64,000 nucleotides of DNA from Mesorhizobium amorphae. Lineage in GTDB: Bacteria; Pseudomonadota; Alphaproteobacteria; Rhizobiales; Rhizobiaceae. The notes below the pieces were generated by a model that was not told where the DNA came from, made no database searches, and worked only from the letters and a program-made list of their open reading frames with translations. Within the stretch, counting starts at the first letter, position 1. Every line of letters begins with the position of its first letter. A program made the position numbers and the translations under genes. Positions 32,460 to 40,602 of the stretch are shown piece by piece. Location of the stretch: the NCBI GenBank assembly GCA_003240775.1, contig QFNI01000003.1:62001-126000 (forward strand), written 5' to 3'.

Positions 32460-33443
32460 TCAGCTTTGGAAAGGGGTGCCGGCGCCAGCAAGCTGCGCGC
32501 GGGCACCCGCGAGCGTGGCGATGGCGGTGTCCTGGACGCCGGTGCCGGTGAGGTCGGCGACCGTGACCTGATGGGGGGTGGTGCGCGCGGGCGTTTGCCC
32601 GGCAATGATGGCGCCGAGTTCGGCCACGGGCTCATCGGCGCCGAACAGGCCCGCGCGGATCGCGTGGTGCAATTCGCCCAGGCGGCGGGTCTGGCTCGCG
32701 CTGTCGGCGACATAAAGGTCGGCCCCGCGCAGCACGGCGGGGGCGATCTCGTTCTTGTGCTCGGCGTCCGAGCCCATGGCCGTCAGGTGCTGGCCGGGGC
32801 GCAGCATGCCGGGCTCGAGCAGGGGCGAGGTGGCGGGGGTCGTGGAGACCACGATGTCCGCGCCTTCCACGGCATTCGCTATGCTGGGAGCGGCGTGGAC
32901 GGGAATGCCGAGCTTCGCGGTGAGTGCGGCGGCCGCGGCCTGGGCCTTGTGCGGGTCGCGCGCCCAGAGGCGCGCCTTTCCGATCGGGCGCACCAAAGTG
33001 AGGGCTTCGAGCTGGAGTGCGGCCTGCGTGCCCGCGCCGAGAATAGTGGCGACCGAGGCATCCTGGCGGGCGAGATGCCGTGTCGCGACCGCTCCGGCGG
33101 CAGCCGTGCGCACATCCGTGAGATAGCCGTTGTCGAGAAGCAGCGCTTGGGCGAGCCCCGTGCGCGCGGAGAACAGCACCATCATGCCGTTGAGCGAGGG
33201 CAGGCCGAGCTTGGGATTGTCGAAGAAGCCGGGGCTGATCTTCACCGCGAAGCCGTCGAGGCCGGGCACATAGGCCGTCTTCACGTCGACTTCGCCGCGA
33301 TGCTCGGGAATGTCGAGCCGCAGGATGGGCGGCATGGCGACGGGAAGGGTCGCGAGCGCGCGGAAGGCGTCTTCCACCGCATCCACTGCCGTGAGGTCGA
33401 GCGGCACCAGCCGGCGCAGTTCGGCTTCGGTCAAGATCAGCAT
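32460..33443 (-). CDS. eutC: EutC, ornithine cyclodeaminase/mu-crystallin-family protein
   Basis: A 327-residue ornithine-cyclodeaminase-like protein: VKTAYVPGLDGFAVKISPGFFDNPKLGLPSLNGMMVLF near residues 53-90 (substrate lysine region), VATILGAGTQAALQLEAL near 131 (NAD site, GAGTQA), VVSTTPATSPLL near 198 and LTAMGSDAEHKNEI near 219 with the conserved Asp. In ehu-eut loci EutABC are linked to use of hydroxyectoine, converting it towards ectoine; the individual reactions are not firmly established. The start overlaps the eutB stop by 7 bases. Confidence 0.93.
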   Translation of the reverse strand: MLILTEAELRRLVPLDLTAVDAVEDAFRALATLPVAMPPILRLDIPEHRGEVDVKTAYVPGLDGFAVKISPGFFDNPKLGLPSLNGMMVLFSARTGLAQALLLDNGYLTDVRTAAAGAVATRHLARQDASVATILGAGTQAALQLEALTLVRPIGKARLWARDPHKAQAAAAALTAKLGIPVHAAPSIANAVEGADIVVSTTPATSPLLEPGMLRPGQHLTAMGSDAEHKNEIAPAVLRGADLYVADSASQTRRLGELHHAIRAGLFGADEPVAELGAIIAGQTPARTTPHQVTVADLTGTGVQDTAIATLAGARAQLAGAGTPFQS

Positions 33444-34438
33444 GCGGGGCACGGCGCCTCCGCGTCCCAGCGCTGCCATGCGGCCGGCTCGCCACGGACG
33501 ATGCTGGAGTGAAGGTTGGGGTCGATGTTGCCGCCGGACACGAGGGCTACCACGGGGCCGCCCGAGCGCAGCTTGCCGGCGAGGAGGGCTGCGACGCCCG
33601 CCGCACCCGCTCCTTCCGCGACCTCGCCCTCGGCCTCGTGGAGATGGCGGATGCCGGCTGCGATCTCGGCCTCGGAGAGGAGCACGACGCCGTCGAGATG
33701 GGCTTGGCAGAGCGCGAAGGTGAGGCGGTTGCCGAGCCCGATGCCGCCGCCGAGCGAATCCGCGAGCGTGGGCAGTTCGCGCACGGCCACGGGATGTCCG
33801 GCATCGAGGCTCGCCTTCATGGCGGCGCCCCGGCGCATGGAGACGCCGATCACTTGGGTGTCGGGCGACAGGGCCTTGACCGCGACCGCGACCCCCGCCG
33901 CCAGGCCGCCGCCCGAAAGCGGCACCAGCACGGCAGCCGCGTCGGGCACGGCTTCGAGGATTTCGAGCCCCAGCGTGCCCTGGCCGGCGATCACGTCCGG
34001 GTGGTCGAAGGGCGGGATCATCGCCAAGCCCTCCTCGGCGGCGAGGCGTTCGGCCTCGGCTTGCGCATCGTCCTGGCTTTCGCCGGCGATGCGGGTTTCC
34101 GCGCCGAGCCCGCGGATGGCGGCGAGCTTGTTTTCCGGCACGAGGCGCGACATGCAGATCACGGCGCGGATGCCTTCGAGCTTGGCCGCATGGGCGAGCG
34201 CGCGGCCGTGATTGCCGGTGGAGGCCGCGACCACGCCGCGCCGCTTCGTTTTCGGGTCGAGGCACGCCACCGCATTCGTCGCGCCGCGCAGCTTGAAGGC
34301 GCCGGTGGTTTGCCGGCTTTCGAGCTTCAGCCAGACGGGCATGGTCGAGGACAGCGAGCGCGAGGGCACGCAGGGCGTGTGGACGATCCTGTCGCGGATG
34401 CGCTCGCGCGCGGCGCGGATCGTTGCGAGCGACACCAT
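33437..34438 (-). CDS. eutB: EutB, threonine dehydratase-like PLP enzyme
   Basis: A 333-residue fold-type II PLP enzyme. LKLESRQTTGAFKLRGATNAV near residue 40 has the PLP lysine, VAASTGNHGRALAHAAKL near 70 the SxGNH substrate loop, VLVPLSGGGLAAGVAVAVK near 165 the phosphate-binding glycine loop and VALVSGGNIDPN near 305 the pyridine-N serine region. In the ectoine cluster it is proposed to act as an eliminase in hydroxyectoine catabolism with EutA and EutC. The ATG at 34438 is 2 bases after the eutA stop. Confidence 0.93.
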   Translation of the reverse strand: MVSLATIRAARERIRDRIVHTPCVPSRSLSSTMPVWLKLESRQTTGAFKLRGATNAVACLDPKTKRRGVVAASTGNHGRALAHAAKLEGIRAVICMSRLVPENKLAAIRGLGAETRIAGESQDDAQAEAERLAAEEGLAMIPPFDHPDVIAGQGTLGLEILEAVPDAAAVLVPLSGGGLAAGVAVAVKALSPDTQVIGVSMRRGAAMKASLDAGHPVAVRELPTLADSLGGGIGLGNRLTFALCQAHLDGVVLLSEAEIAAGIRHLHEAEGEVAEGAGAAGVAALLAGKLRSGGPVVALVSGGNIDPNLHSSIVRGEPAAWQRWDAEAPCPAC

Positions 34439-34440
34439 GC

Positions 34441-35229
34441 TCACGCGCGCTCCTCCGCTGGCCGAGGCAGCGTCATCAGGTGGCCCCATTCGGGGTGGGA
34501 CGCGTCTTCGCCGCAGATGCGCAGCATTTCCCAGGCGCTCGCCTGGTTGGAGGAGATGGCGGGACGGCCGATGGCCTGTTCGATGCGCGGAACCGCGCCC
34601 GCCGCGCGCAGGGCGGTGCAGGAGATGAAGAGCGCGTCCGAACGGGGGTCCGTCACCTCGCGGGCAAGATCGACCAGGGCGTCGGGGCGAATGCGCGCCA
34701 TCTCGCGGTCGTCTTCGAGGCCCAGGCAGGTGAAGCGGTCGATCGCAAAGCCTTTTTCGGTGAAATAGCGCGCCATCGGGCGGCTGGTCTCGGTCGTGTA
34801 GGGCGTGAGCACGCTGATGCGGCGCGCGCCCATCGCGCGCAGGCCCTTCGCTGCGGCAAGCGGCGGGGTGACCACGGCCGCGTCGGGCTTGGCTTGCCGG
34901 ATCGCCGCCTCGATCGCCGCGTCGCCGATCACCACGGAAGCGGAGGTGCAGGAGAAGCAGACCGCGTCGAGCGTCTCGCCGGGCAGGATCAGCGCCGCTC
35001 CCTCGCTCAGATGCGGCTGCATCTTGCGCAGGTTCTCGGGCGTGGTGGGGTTGGCATAGGGGATGCGCGCCGCGTGAACGGCGATCCCCTCGCTCGCCAC
35101 CATGCGGGCGAAGTCGGGCTCGCTCGAATGGTCGGTCGCGAGCACCACAAGGCCCACCCGCCGCCGGCGCGGCCGCTCGTCGAGCGAAAGACGGGCGGGG
35201 TGGAGCGTGATCTCGACCGGGCCCTTCAT
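34441..35229 (-). CDS. eutA: EutA, Asp/Glu racemase-superfamily protein (maleate isomerase-like)
   Basis: A 262-residue protein of the aspartate/glutamate racemase superfamily, maleate isomerase/arylmalonate decarboxylase branch. The two catalytic cysteine sites are visible: AVCFSCTSASVVIGDAAIEAAI near residue 90 and ALFISCTALRAAGAVPRIE near 200. It works with EutB and EutC in hydroxyectoine use, probably by inverting a stereocentre (family inference). The ATG at 35229 overlaps the ehuD stop by 4 bases (ATGA). Confidence 0.92.
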   Translation of the reverse strand: MKGPVEITLHPARLSLDERPRRRRVGLVVLATDHSSEPDFARMVASEGIAVHAARIPYANPTTPENLRKMQPHLSEGAALILPGETLDAVCFSCTSASVVIGDAAIEAAIRQAKPDAAVVTPPLAAAKGLRAMGARRISVLTPYTTETSRPMARYFTEKGFAIDRFTCLGLEDDREMARIRPDALVDLAREVTDPRSDALFISCTALRAAGAVPRIEQAIGRPAISSNQASAWEMLRICGEDASHPEWGHLMTLPRPAEERA

Positions 35230-35885
35230 CGCTCGGCCACCCGGTAGCGGCGCTCGAGCCAGCGCAAGACCACCACCGACACCAGGCTGATCGCGAGAAA
35301 GAAGCCGCCCACCAGCGTGATCGGCTCGATGTAGCGATAGGACGAGTTCGCCACGCTTTTCGCCTGGTTCATCAGTTCGAGCACGGTGATCGCGGAAAGC
35401 AGCGGCGTTTCCTTGAACATGGCGATGAAATAGTTGGCGAGCGCCGGGATCATCGGCGGGATGGCCTGGGGCAGGATCACATGCGTCCAGGTCTGCCGGC
35501 CAGACAGGTTGCACGCCTTGGCGGCTTCCCACTGGCCGCGCGGCACGTTGTCGATGCCCGCGCGATAGACCTCGGCCGTGTAGGTGCCGTAGTGCAGCCC
35601 GAGCCCGATCACGCCCGCGACGAGCGGCGACAGCACGATGCCGATGTCGGGCAGCACGTAGAAGATGAAGTAGAGCTGCACCAGAAGAGGCGTGCCGCGG
35701 ATGAACTCGGCCGCCCAGCCCACGCTTTGCGCCAGGAGCCTGTTGGGCGAGCGCCGCGCGAGCGCGATGCCAAGCCCGATCACCGCGGCGACGATCGAGC
35801 CGAGCAAGGTCGCGAGGATCGTGACCTTCACGCCGTCGATGAGAACCGGCATGATCTGCCGGACGAATTCCCAATCCCACTCCAT
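35226..35885 (-). CDS. ehuD: Ectoine/hydroxyectoine ABC transporter permease EhuD
   Basis: A 219-residue polar-amino-acid-type (HisM/GlnP family) permease: FVRQIMPVLIDGVKVTILATLLGSIVAAVIGLGIAL, LSPLVAGVIGLGLHYGTYTAEVYRAGIDNVPRGQWEAAKACNLSGRQTWTHVILPQAIPP near residues 90-150 (EAA loop), and a final span LVGGFFLAISLVSVVVL. It forms the channel with EhuC. TGATG overlap with the ehuC stop shows coupled translation. Confidence 0.93.
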   Translation of the reverse strand: MEWDWEFVRQIMPVLIDGVKVTILATLLGSIVAAVIGLGIALARRSPNRLLAQSVGWAAEFIRGTPLLVQLYFIFYVLPDIGIVLSPLVAGVIGLGLHYGTYTAEVYRAGIDNVPRGQWEAAKACNLSGRQTWTHVILPQAIPPMIPALANYFIAMFKETPLLSAITVLELMNQAKSVANSSYRYIEPITLVGGFFLAISLVSVVVLRWLERRYRVAER

Positions 35886-36553
35886 CAGACGCGCACCCCG
35901 TCGAGGCCGCGCGCCAAGCGCCGTTCGAGCAGCCGCACGCCGCCCGAGATCAGAAGCGCGAGCGCGAAGTAGATAAGCAAGATCGTGGTGAAGGGCACCA
36001 GCGTGTTGCCGGTCTGCGCGCGCACCACCTGAGCCTGGAAGGTGAGGTCGGACAGCGAGATGAGCGACACCACGGCGGTCGCCTTCAGAAGCTCGATCGC
36101 GTTGTTGCCGAAGGTGGGCAACATCAGAAGAAAGGCCTGCGGCAGGATCACGTGGCGCATGGCCTGGAAGCGGGACAGGTTGAGCGCCACGCAGGCCTCG
36201 CGCTGCTCGCGCCCGATCGACTGCACCGCGCCGCGCACGACCTCAGCGGCATAGGCCCCGACATTGAGCCCCAGCGCCAGAACCCCCGCCTGGAGCGGCG
36301 ACAGCGAGATCTCCACGAAGGGCAGCACGGGCAGCACGAAATAGACCCAGAAGAGCTGCACGAAGATCGAGGTGCCGCGGAAGAACTCGATATAGGCGGT
36401 GGCCAGCGCCCGCACCGCGCCAAAGCGCGACAGCCGCCCGAGGCCGGCGAGAAAGGCCATGACGAGCGCAAGAGCCGAGCCCATCACCGTGAGCTGAACG
36501 GTGACGAGCGCGCCCTCGAGGATCAGGCCGAGATATCCGGACCAGTCGATCAT
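35885..36553 (-). CDS. ehuC: Ectoine/hydroxyectoine ABC transporter permease EhuC
   Basis: A 222-residue HisQ-type permease: YLGLILEGALVTVQLTVMGSALALVMAFLAGLGRLSR, AYIEFFRGTSIFVQLFWVYFVLPVLPF near residue 52, and the EAA loop AYAAEVVRGAVQSIGREQREACVALNLSRFQAMRHVILPQA near 100-145. It pairs with EhuD. Its start is 77 bases after the ehuB stop, a gap that contains a stem-loop. Confidence 0.93.
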   Translation of the reverse strand: MIDWSGYLGLILEGALVTVQLTVMGSALALVMAFLAGLGRLSRFGAVRALATAYIEFFRGTSIFVQLFWVYFVLPVLPFVEISLSPLQAGVLALGLNVGAYAAEVVRGAVQSIGREQREACVALNLSRFQAMRHVILPQAFLLMLPTFGNNAIELLKATAVVSLISLSDLTFQAQVVRAQTGNTLVPFTTILLIYFALALLISGGVRLLERRLARGLDGVRV

Positions 36554-36587
36554 GGGTGGCAGATGTCTGGGGGTTCAAGGACGGCCC

Positions 36588-36617
36588 CTCCTCCCCGGCG
36601 ACCGCGCCGGAGAGGAG
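36588..36617. other. Stem-loop downstream of ehuB
   Basis: CTCCT and CCGGCG pair with CGCCGG and AGGAG around an ACCG loop, with a small internal mismatch. It lies just past the 3' end of the binding-protein gene in the operon, with no T-run. Likely a processing or stability hairpin that keeps binding-protein message above permease message. Confidence 0.5.
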
Positions 36618-36630
36618 AAAGCCTCAAGCT

Positions 36631-37464
36631 TCACTGCGCCGCGCAGAGCTTTTCGCGGGTGGTGGACATCGCGGCCTTGGCGGAGAAGCCGTAGGGCTCG
36701 ATGATCTTGGCGAACTCGCCGGATTCCTTGAGCTTGGCAAGTTCCACGTCGAAGGCGTCGCGCAGGGCCTCGTCGCCTTTGCGGAAGGCGGCGCCGTCGC
36801 AATAAACGGGCGCGCCCTCGACGGGGGCGATCACTTCGAGGTTGGGATCGTTGGCCTTCTTCATGAGGTCGTTGATCGAGAGCACGGGAAGCGAATAGGC
36901 GTCGATGCGGCCGTCCTGCAGCATCTTGAGGCCGCTCTGGCCATCGGGCACCACGATCACGCGGTCGCGCGGCACGCCGGCGTCGAGCGCGAGCTTCTCC
37001 TCGGTGCCGCCGCCGGGCGCGCCGAGCGTGGCCGACTGATCCCTAGCGAAATCGGCATAGGACTTGAAGCCCTTGGGATTGCCCTTCTTCACCAGAAGCG
37101 CTTCGGCGTCGCAGAGCACGGGCTCGGAATAGGCGACCGCGGCGCAACGGTCGGGCTTCATGAAGAGGCCTGCGGCCACCACGTCGTGGCGGCGGGCCTG
37201 GAGGCCGGGGATCATCGCGCCGTATTCGGAGATGGAGGCGGCGATGTCTGGCACGCCCAGGCGCTTGAACACTTCGCGCGCCACGTCAGGCGCGGCCCCC
37301 GACACCTTGCCGTCGGCCGCCACCGCCGTGAAGGGCGGCTCATTGGCGATGCCCACGCGGGCAAAGCCCTGTTCCTTGAGGTCTTCGAGCTTATCGGCGG
37401 ATGCCGGGCCGGCAAGGGCTGCGAGCAGGCTTGCGCCGGCGAGAATCTTGAAAGCTGTCTTCAC
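36631..37464 (-). CDS. ehuB: Ectoine/hydroxyectoine-binding periplasmic protein EhuB
   Basis: A 277-residue family-3 solute-binding protein with a Sec signal peptide MKTAFKILAGASLLAALAGPASADK. The mature part shows ARVGIANEPPFTAVAADGKVSGAAPDVAREVFKRLG and HDVVAAGLFMKPDRCAAVAYSEPVLCDAEALLV near residue 95. Position between ehuA and ehuC and similarity of layout to Sinorhizobium EhuB support ectoine as ligand. Hairpins flank the gene on both sides. Confidence 0.92.
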   Translation of the reverse strand: MKTAFKILAGASLLAALAGPASADKLEDLKEQGFARVGIANEPPFTAVAADGKVSGAAPDVAREVFKRLGVPDIAASISEYGAMIPGLQARRHDVVAAGLFMKPDRCAAVAYSEPVLCDAEALLVKKGNPKGFKSYADFARDQSATLGAPGGGTEEKLALDAGVPRDRVIVVPDGQSGLKMLQDGRIDAYSLPVLSINDLMKKANDPNLEVIAPVEGAPVYCDGAAFRKGDEALRDAFDVELAKLKESGEFAKIIEPYGFSAKAAMSTTREKLCAAQ

Positions 37465-37526
37465 GTTCGGTTCTCCTCTTGATGCCGGCCGGGTTGGCTC
37501 CCGGTCGTTCGGCGTTTGGATTGTTG

Positions 37527-37542
37527 GGCCGCCCGGGCGGCC
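37527..37542. other. Palindrome between ehuA and ehuB
   Basis: GGCCGCCCGGGCGGCC, a perfect 16-base palindrome in the 91-base spacer between the ehuA stop and the ehuB start. In RNA it would form a tight hairpin. It may act as a processing or attenuation element. Confidence 0.45.
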
Positions 37543-37555
37543 GAATGCGCTGGCG

Positions 37556-38404
37556 TCAGACCCTGTGGCCTGCCGCGATGATCTTGCGCAGGAAGCTCTG
37601 GGTGCGTTCCTGGCGGGGGTTGCGGAAGATGTCGTCGGGCTTGCCCTCCTCGACGATGCGGCCCTTGTCGAAGAACAGCACGCGGTCGGCGAAGTCGTGG
37701 GCGAAGCCCATCTCGTGGGTGACGAGAAGCATGGTCATGTCGGTCTCGGAGGCGAGCCTGCGCATGACGTTGAGCACCTCCTCGACCAACTCGGGGTCGA
37801 GCGCCGATGTCACCTCGTCGAACAGCATGATGCGGGGCTTGAGCGCGAGCGCCCGCGCGATGGCGACCCGCTGCTTCTGGCCGCCCGAAAGCTGGGCCGG
37901 CATGGCGCGGGCCTTGTCGGCCAGGCCCACCATGTCGAGCAGCTCCATCGCGCGCTTCTCGGCAACGGGCTTGGGCGTTCCCTTGGTCAGGATGGGCGCG
38001 AGCGTCACGTTGTCGAGCACGCATTTGTGGGGAAACAGGTTGAACAGCTGGAAGACCATGCCGGTCTTCTGGCGCATGCGGGCGAGGTGGCGCTCGTCGG
38101 CTTCGACCCACCGGCCGTTGCGCTCCATGCGGTAGAGTTCCTCGCCTTCCACCGTGATCGAGCCCGCGTCGATCCGCTCAAGCGTCATGAGGATGCGCAG
38201 GATGGTGGTCTTGCCCGAGCCCGATGGACCGATCAGCGCGAGCTTCTCGCCGGGCATCACCCGCATCGACAGACCGTCGAGCACCTGGAACGCGCCGAAG
38301 CTCTTCGAGATCTCCTTGATCTCGATGATCGGCGCGGCCTCGGCCGCTGCAGGAATGGGCGCGGCCTGAGCCGCGGAAGGCGAAGCCTGCACGCGCGTCT
38401 CCAT
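37556..38404 (-). CDS. ehuA: Ectoine/hydroxyectoine ABC transporter ATPase EhuA
   Basis: A 282-residue polar-amino-acid-type ATPase. After an Ala-rich lead (METRVQASPSAAQAAPIPAAAEAAP) come Walker A GPSGSGKTTILRILM near residue 58, Q-loop VFQLFNLFPHKCVLDNVTLAP near 112, signature LSGGQKQRVAIARALAL near 165 and Walker B IMLFDEVTSALDPELVEEVL near 187. It is the first gene of the ehu-eut operon, and the direct repeats at 38446-38478 precede it. It energises EhuC and EhuD. Confidence 0.93.
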   Translation of the reverse strand: METRVQASPSAAQAAPIPAAAEAAPIIEIKEISKSFGAFQVLDGLSMRVMPGEKLALIGPSGSGKTTILRILMTLERIDAGSITVEGEELYRMERNGRWVEADERHLARMRQKTGMVFQLFNLFPHKCVLDNVTLAPILTKGTPKPVAEKRAMELLDMVGLADKARAMPAQLSGGQKQRVAIARALALKPRIMLFDEVTSALDPELVEEVLNVMRRLASETDMTMLLVTHEMGFAHDFADRVLFFDKGRIVEEGKPDDIFRNPRQERTQSFLRKIIAAGHRV

Positions 38405-38445
38405 GCGTTGGGCCTTGATGCGCCAACGATGGATGCATTCCTCAA

Positions 38446-38478
38446 ATCATGTCAATCAACAAAATAATATCATGACAA
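38446..38478. promoter_or_regulatory. Direct-repeat operator upstream of ehuA (probable EnuR site)
   Basis: ATCATGTCAA (38446-38455) and ATCATGACAA (38469-38478) are near-identical decamers 23 bases apart, about two helical turns, in an AT-rich patch 42-74 bases upstream of ehuA. MocR-type regulators commonly bind direct repeats. Similar decamers lie in front of enuR. Inferred to be the EnuR control site of the operon. Confidence 0.55.
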
Positions 38479-38516
38479 TTTGCGCCGCAACAGCACAATC
38501 ATGCGGCAGACCGCGC

Positions 38517-39902
38517 TCAGATCGCGAGCAGAAGATGCTCCTGGCTGCCCGACAGGAGGCGTGACACGACGCCCAGCCCCCGGCGCAGTTCCGCCTCGTC
38601 GGTGGAGCCGAGCGAGATGCGCACGGCCGGATGCCAGGGTGCGGGCGAGGTGCGGAACGAAGCGCCCGGCGCGATGGCCACACCGTCGAGCCGCGCCTGG
38701 GCGACGAAGCCTTCCTCGGTGCGATCTTCGGGCAGCGGCAGCCACACATGCAGCGCCTGGGGGTGGGAGAAGTGCGCAACGCCTTCCAGCATCTCGCTGG
38801 CGATGGCGTTGCGCCGCCCGAGCGCCCGGCGCTGCCAGCGCACGAGGTCGATGGCCGTGCCGTCCTCCACCCATTTCGAGGCGATCTCGGCCATCGCGGG
38901 CGTGGCCATCCAGGACGAAACGAGCTGGCGGTTGGCGACCGCCGACGCATAGCGGTCTGGCGCGGCGAGATAGCCGATGCGCAGGCCCGGCACGACGATC
39001 TTGGTGAACGAGGTGACGTAGAGCGTGCGCTCGGGCGCGAAGAAGAAGAGCGGCGGCGCACGGTCCTCCACCAGGGGGCCGAGCACATCGTTTTCGATGA
39101 TCGCGATGTCGTGGCGGCGCGCCACTTCCGCGATCGCCGATCGGCGCACCCCGTGCATCAGCGTCGCCGTGGGGTTGATCACGGAAGGCTGCACGAACAC
39201 GGCCCGCACGCCGCCGTGCCGGCACGCCTCGTCGAGCGCTTCGGGCACGATGCCCTGCCCGTCGATGGCCACGCCCTTGAGCGTGATGCCGAGATAAGAC
39301 GAGAGCGGCACCAGCGTGTGGTGGCCGACCGCTTCCGTCACCACGGTGGAGCCGGGCGGCGCGACGCTCATCAGCGCCACGGTCATCGCGGCCGTCGCCC
39401 CGTTGGTGACACTCACATTCTCGGGCGCGACATCGAGCCCGCAAAGCCGCAGCCAGGCGGCCCCCCGCAGCCTGTGGCGGGGAAACACGGTGTTGGGGCG
39501 GAAGGAAAGCGCAGCACTCGCCGGCAGGTTCTCGCCCAGCCACGCGAAGGCGGATTTCATCTTGTCGAGATGCATGGTCTCGCAGACGGGCTTCAAAATC
39601 GACAGGTCGATCACCTCGCCCGGCCGCTCGGGCAGGTAGGGCGGCTCGGGGTCGGGCCGGCGGTTCTGCACAAACGAGCCGCGCCCGATCTCGCCGCTGA
39701 TCAGCCCGCGCCGAATCAGTTCCTCATAGGCCCGGCTCACCGTCTGCACGGAGAGCTTGAGGTCGTCGGCCAGCTTGCGATGGGGCGGCAAACGGGCGCC
39801 CACCGCGAGCTCGCCCTCGCGGATCGCGCGCGAAAACTGCTCGGCGAGCGAGAGATAGGCCGGGCGGCGCAAGGTGGTGGGGTTGGGGGTCCACATTGTC
39901 AT
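38517..39902 (-). CDS. enuR: EnuR, MocR-type (GntR-aminotransferase) regulator of ectoine use
   Basis: A 461-residue MocR/PdxR-family protein. The N-terminal winged helix is LSLAEQFSRAIREGELAVGARLPPHRKLADDLKLSVQTVSRAYEELIRRGLISG (residues ~14-70). A fold-type I aminotransferase domain follows, with VSVTNGATAAMTVALMSV, VFVQPSVINPTATL, IIENDVLGPLVED and YVTSFTKIVVPGLRIGYL near residue 320, whose Lys should bind PLP. EnuR is known to repress ectoine catabolic genes and to respond to diaminobutyrate derivatives bound to PLP. The ATG at 39902 (MTMWTPN) is favoured over that at 39896. Divergent from asnC. Confidence 0.92.
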   Translation of the reverse strand: MTMWTPNPTTLRRPAYLSLAEQFSRAIREGELAVGARLPPHRKLADDLKLSVQTVSRAYEELIRRGLISGEIGRGSFVQNRRPDPEPPYLPERPGEVIDLSILKPVCETMHLDKMKSAFAWLGENLPASAALSFRPNTVFPRHRLRGAAWLRLCGLDVAPENVSVTNGATAAMTVALMSVAPPGSTVVTEAVGHHTLVPLSSYLGITLKGVAIDGQGIVPEALDEACRHGGVRAVFVQPSVINPTATLMHGVRRSAIAEVARRHDIAIIENDVLGPLVEDRAPPLFFFAPERTLYVTSFTKIVVPGLRIGYLAAPDRYASAVANRQLVSSWMATPAMAEIASKWVEDGTAIDLVRWQRRALGRRNAIASEMLEGVAHFSHPQALHVWLPLPEDRTEEGFVAQARLDGVAIAPGASFRTSPAPWHPAVRISLGSTDEAELRRGLGVVSRLLSGSQEHLLLAI

Positions 39903-39938
39903 GATCGAGCAAAGCGCCGAATCACGACAATTGACAAT
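39896..39938. promoter_or_regulatory. EnuR/AsnC operator region between enuR and asnC
   Basis: TTGTCATGAT (39896-39905, overlapping the enuR start) and ATCACGACAA (39921-39930) form an inverted pair of the decamer seen upstream of ehuA. TTGACAAT (39931-39938) follows directly. The location suggests autoregulation of enuR and/or control of the asnC-ssd-atf genes. Confidence 0.5.
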
Positions 39939-39986
39939 CGCTTTTTGCGCTCCCCATGGTCGCACACCAGCAATCATCGGACCGTC

Positions 39987-40478
39987 ATGCCCGCCATCAA
40001 GCTCGATGCGATCGACCTCAGGATCCTTTCCGCCGTGGCGCGCGAAGGACGCATCACCAAGCTTCGGCTCGCCGAAGAGGCGGGGCTTTCGCCCACGCCG
40101 TGCTGGATGCGGCTGCGCAGGCTCGAAACGGCGGGCGTGGTGTCGGGCTACCATGCGCGGGTGAACCTCCGCGCGGTGGCGCCCTTCGTTTCCGTGCTGG
40201 TGGAGGTGACGCTCGGCAACCACCGCCAGGCCGATTTCGACCGCTTCGAGCGCGCCATCCGCGAGGTTTCCGCCATCACCGACTGCTGGGCGGTGGGGGG
40301 CGGGGTGGACTATCTCCTCAAGCTCAAGACGCGCGACATCGACAGCTACCAGCGCGAGATCGACGCGCTTCTGGAGCGCGAGATCGGCATCGACCGCTAT
40401 TTCACCTATGTGGTCACCCGCACGGTGAAGGAAACGGTGCTGCCCGACCTCGAAGCGCTCCTGCCGCCCGGCGCTTGA
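39987..40478 (+). CDS. AsnC/Lrp-family regulator of the ectoine locus (DoeX-like)
   Basis: A 163-residue Lrp/AsnC protein. The N-terminal HTH is KLDAIDLRILSAVAREGRITKLRLAEEAGLSPTPCWMRLRRLETAGVVSGYHARV (residues 5-60). The C-terminal RAM ligand domain has FVSVLVEVTLGNHRQADFDRFERAIREVSAITDCWAVGGGVDYLLKLKTRDIDSYQ. An asnC gene is a regular partner of ectoine catabolic clusters; in Halomonas DoeX controls the doe genes. ATG 39987 fits the family start although the ribosome site is weak. It precedes ssd/doeC by 124 bases on the same strand. Confidence 0.9.
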   Translation: MPAIKLDAIDLRILSAVAREGRITKLRLAEEAGLSPTPCWMRLRRLETAGVVSGYHARVNLRAVAPFVSVLVEVTLGNHRQADFDRFERAIREVSAITDCWAVGGGVDYLLKLKTRDIDSYQREIDALLEREIGIDRYFTYVVTRTVKETVLPDLEALLPPGA

Positions 40479-40602
40479 GAGAATCTCGCTTCGAGCGGGG
40501 CCGGATGCAGAGGATCGGTCTTTGGGGAGCGCCCGGAAGAGCCCCGTTCTCTTCCCTCCCGCGCATAGGCTGGCGGCGATCCATCCGCCAAAGGCCTTCG
40601 CC

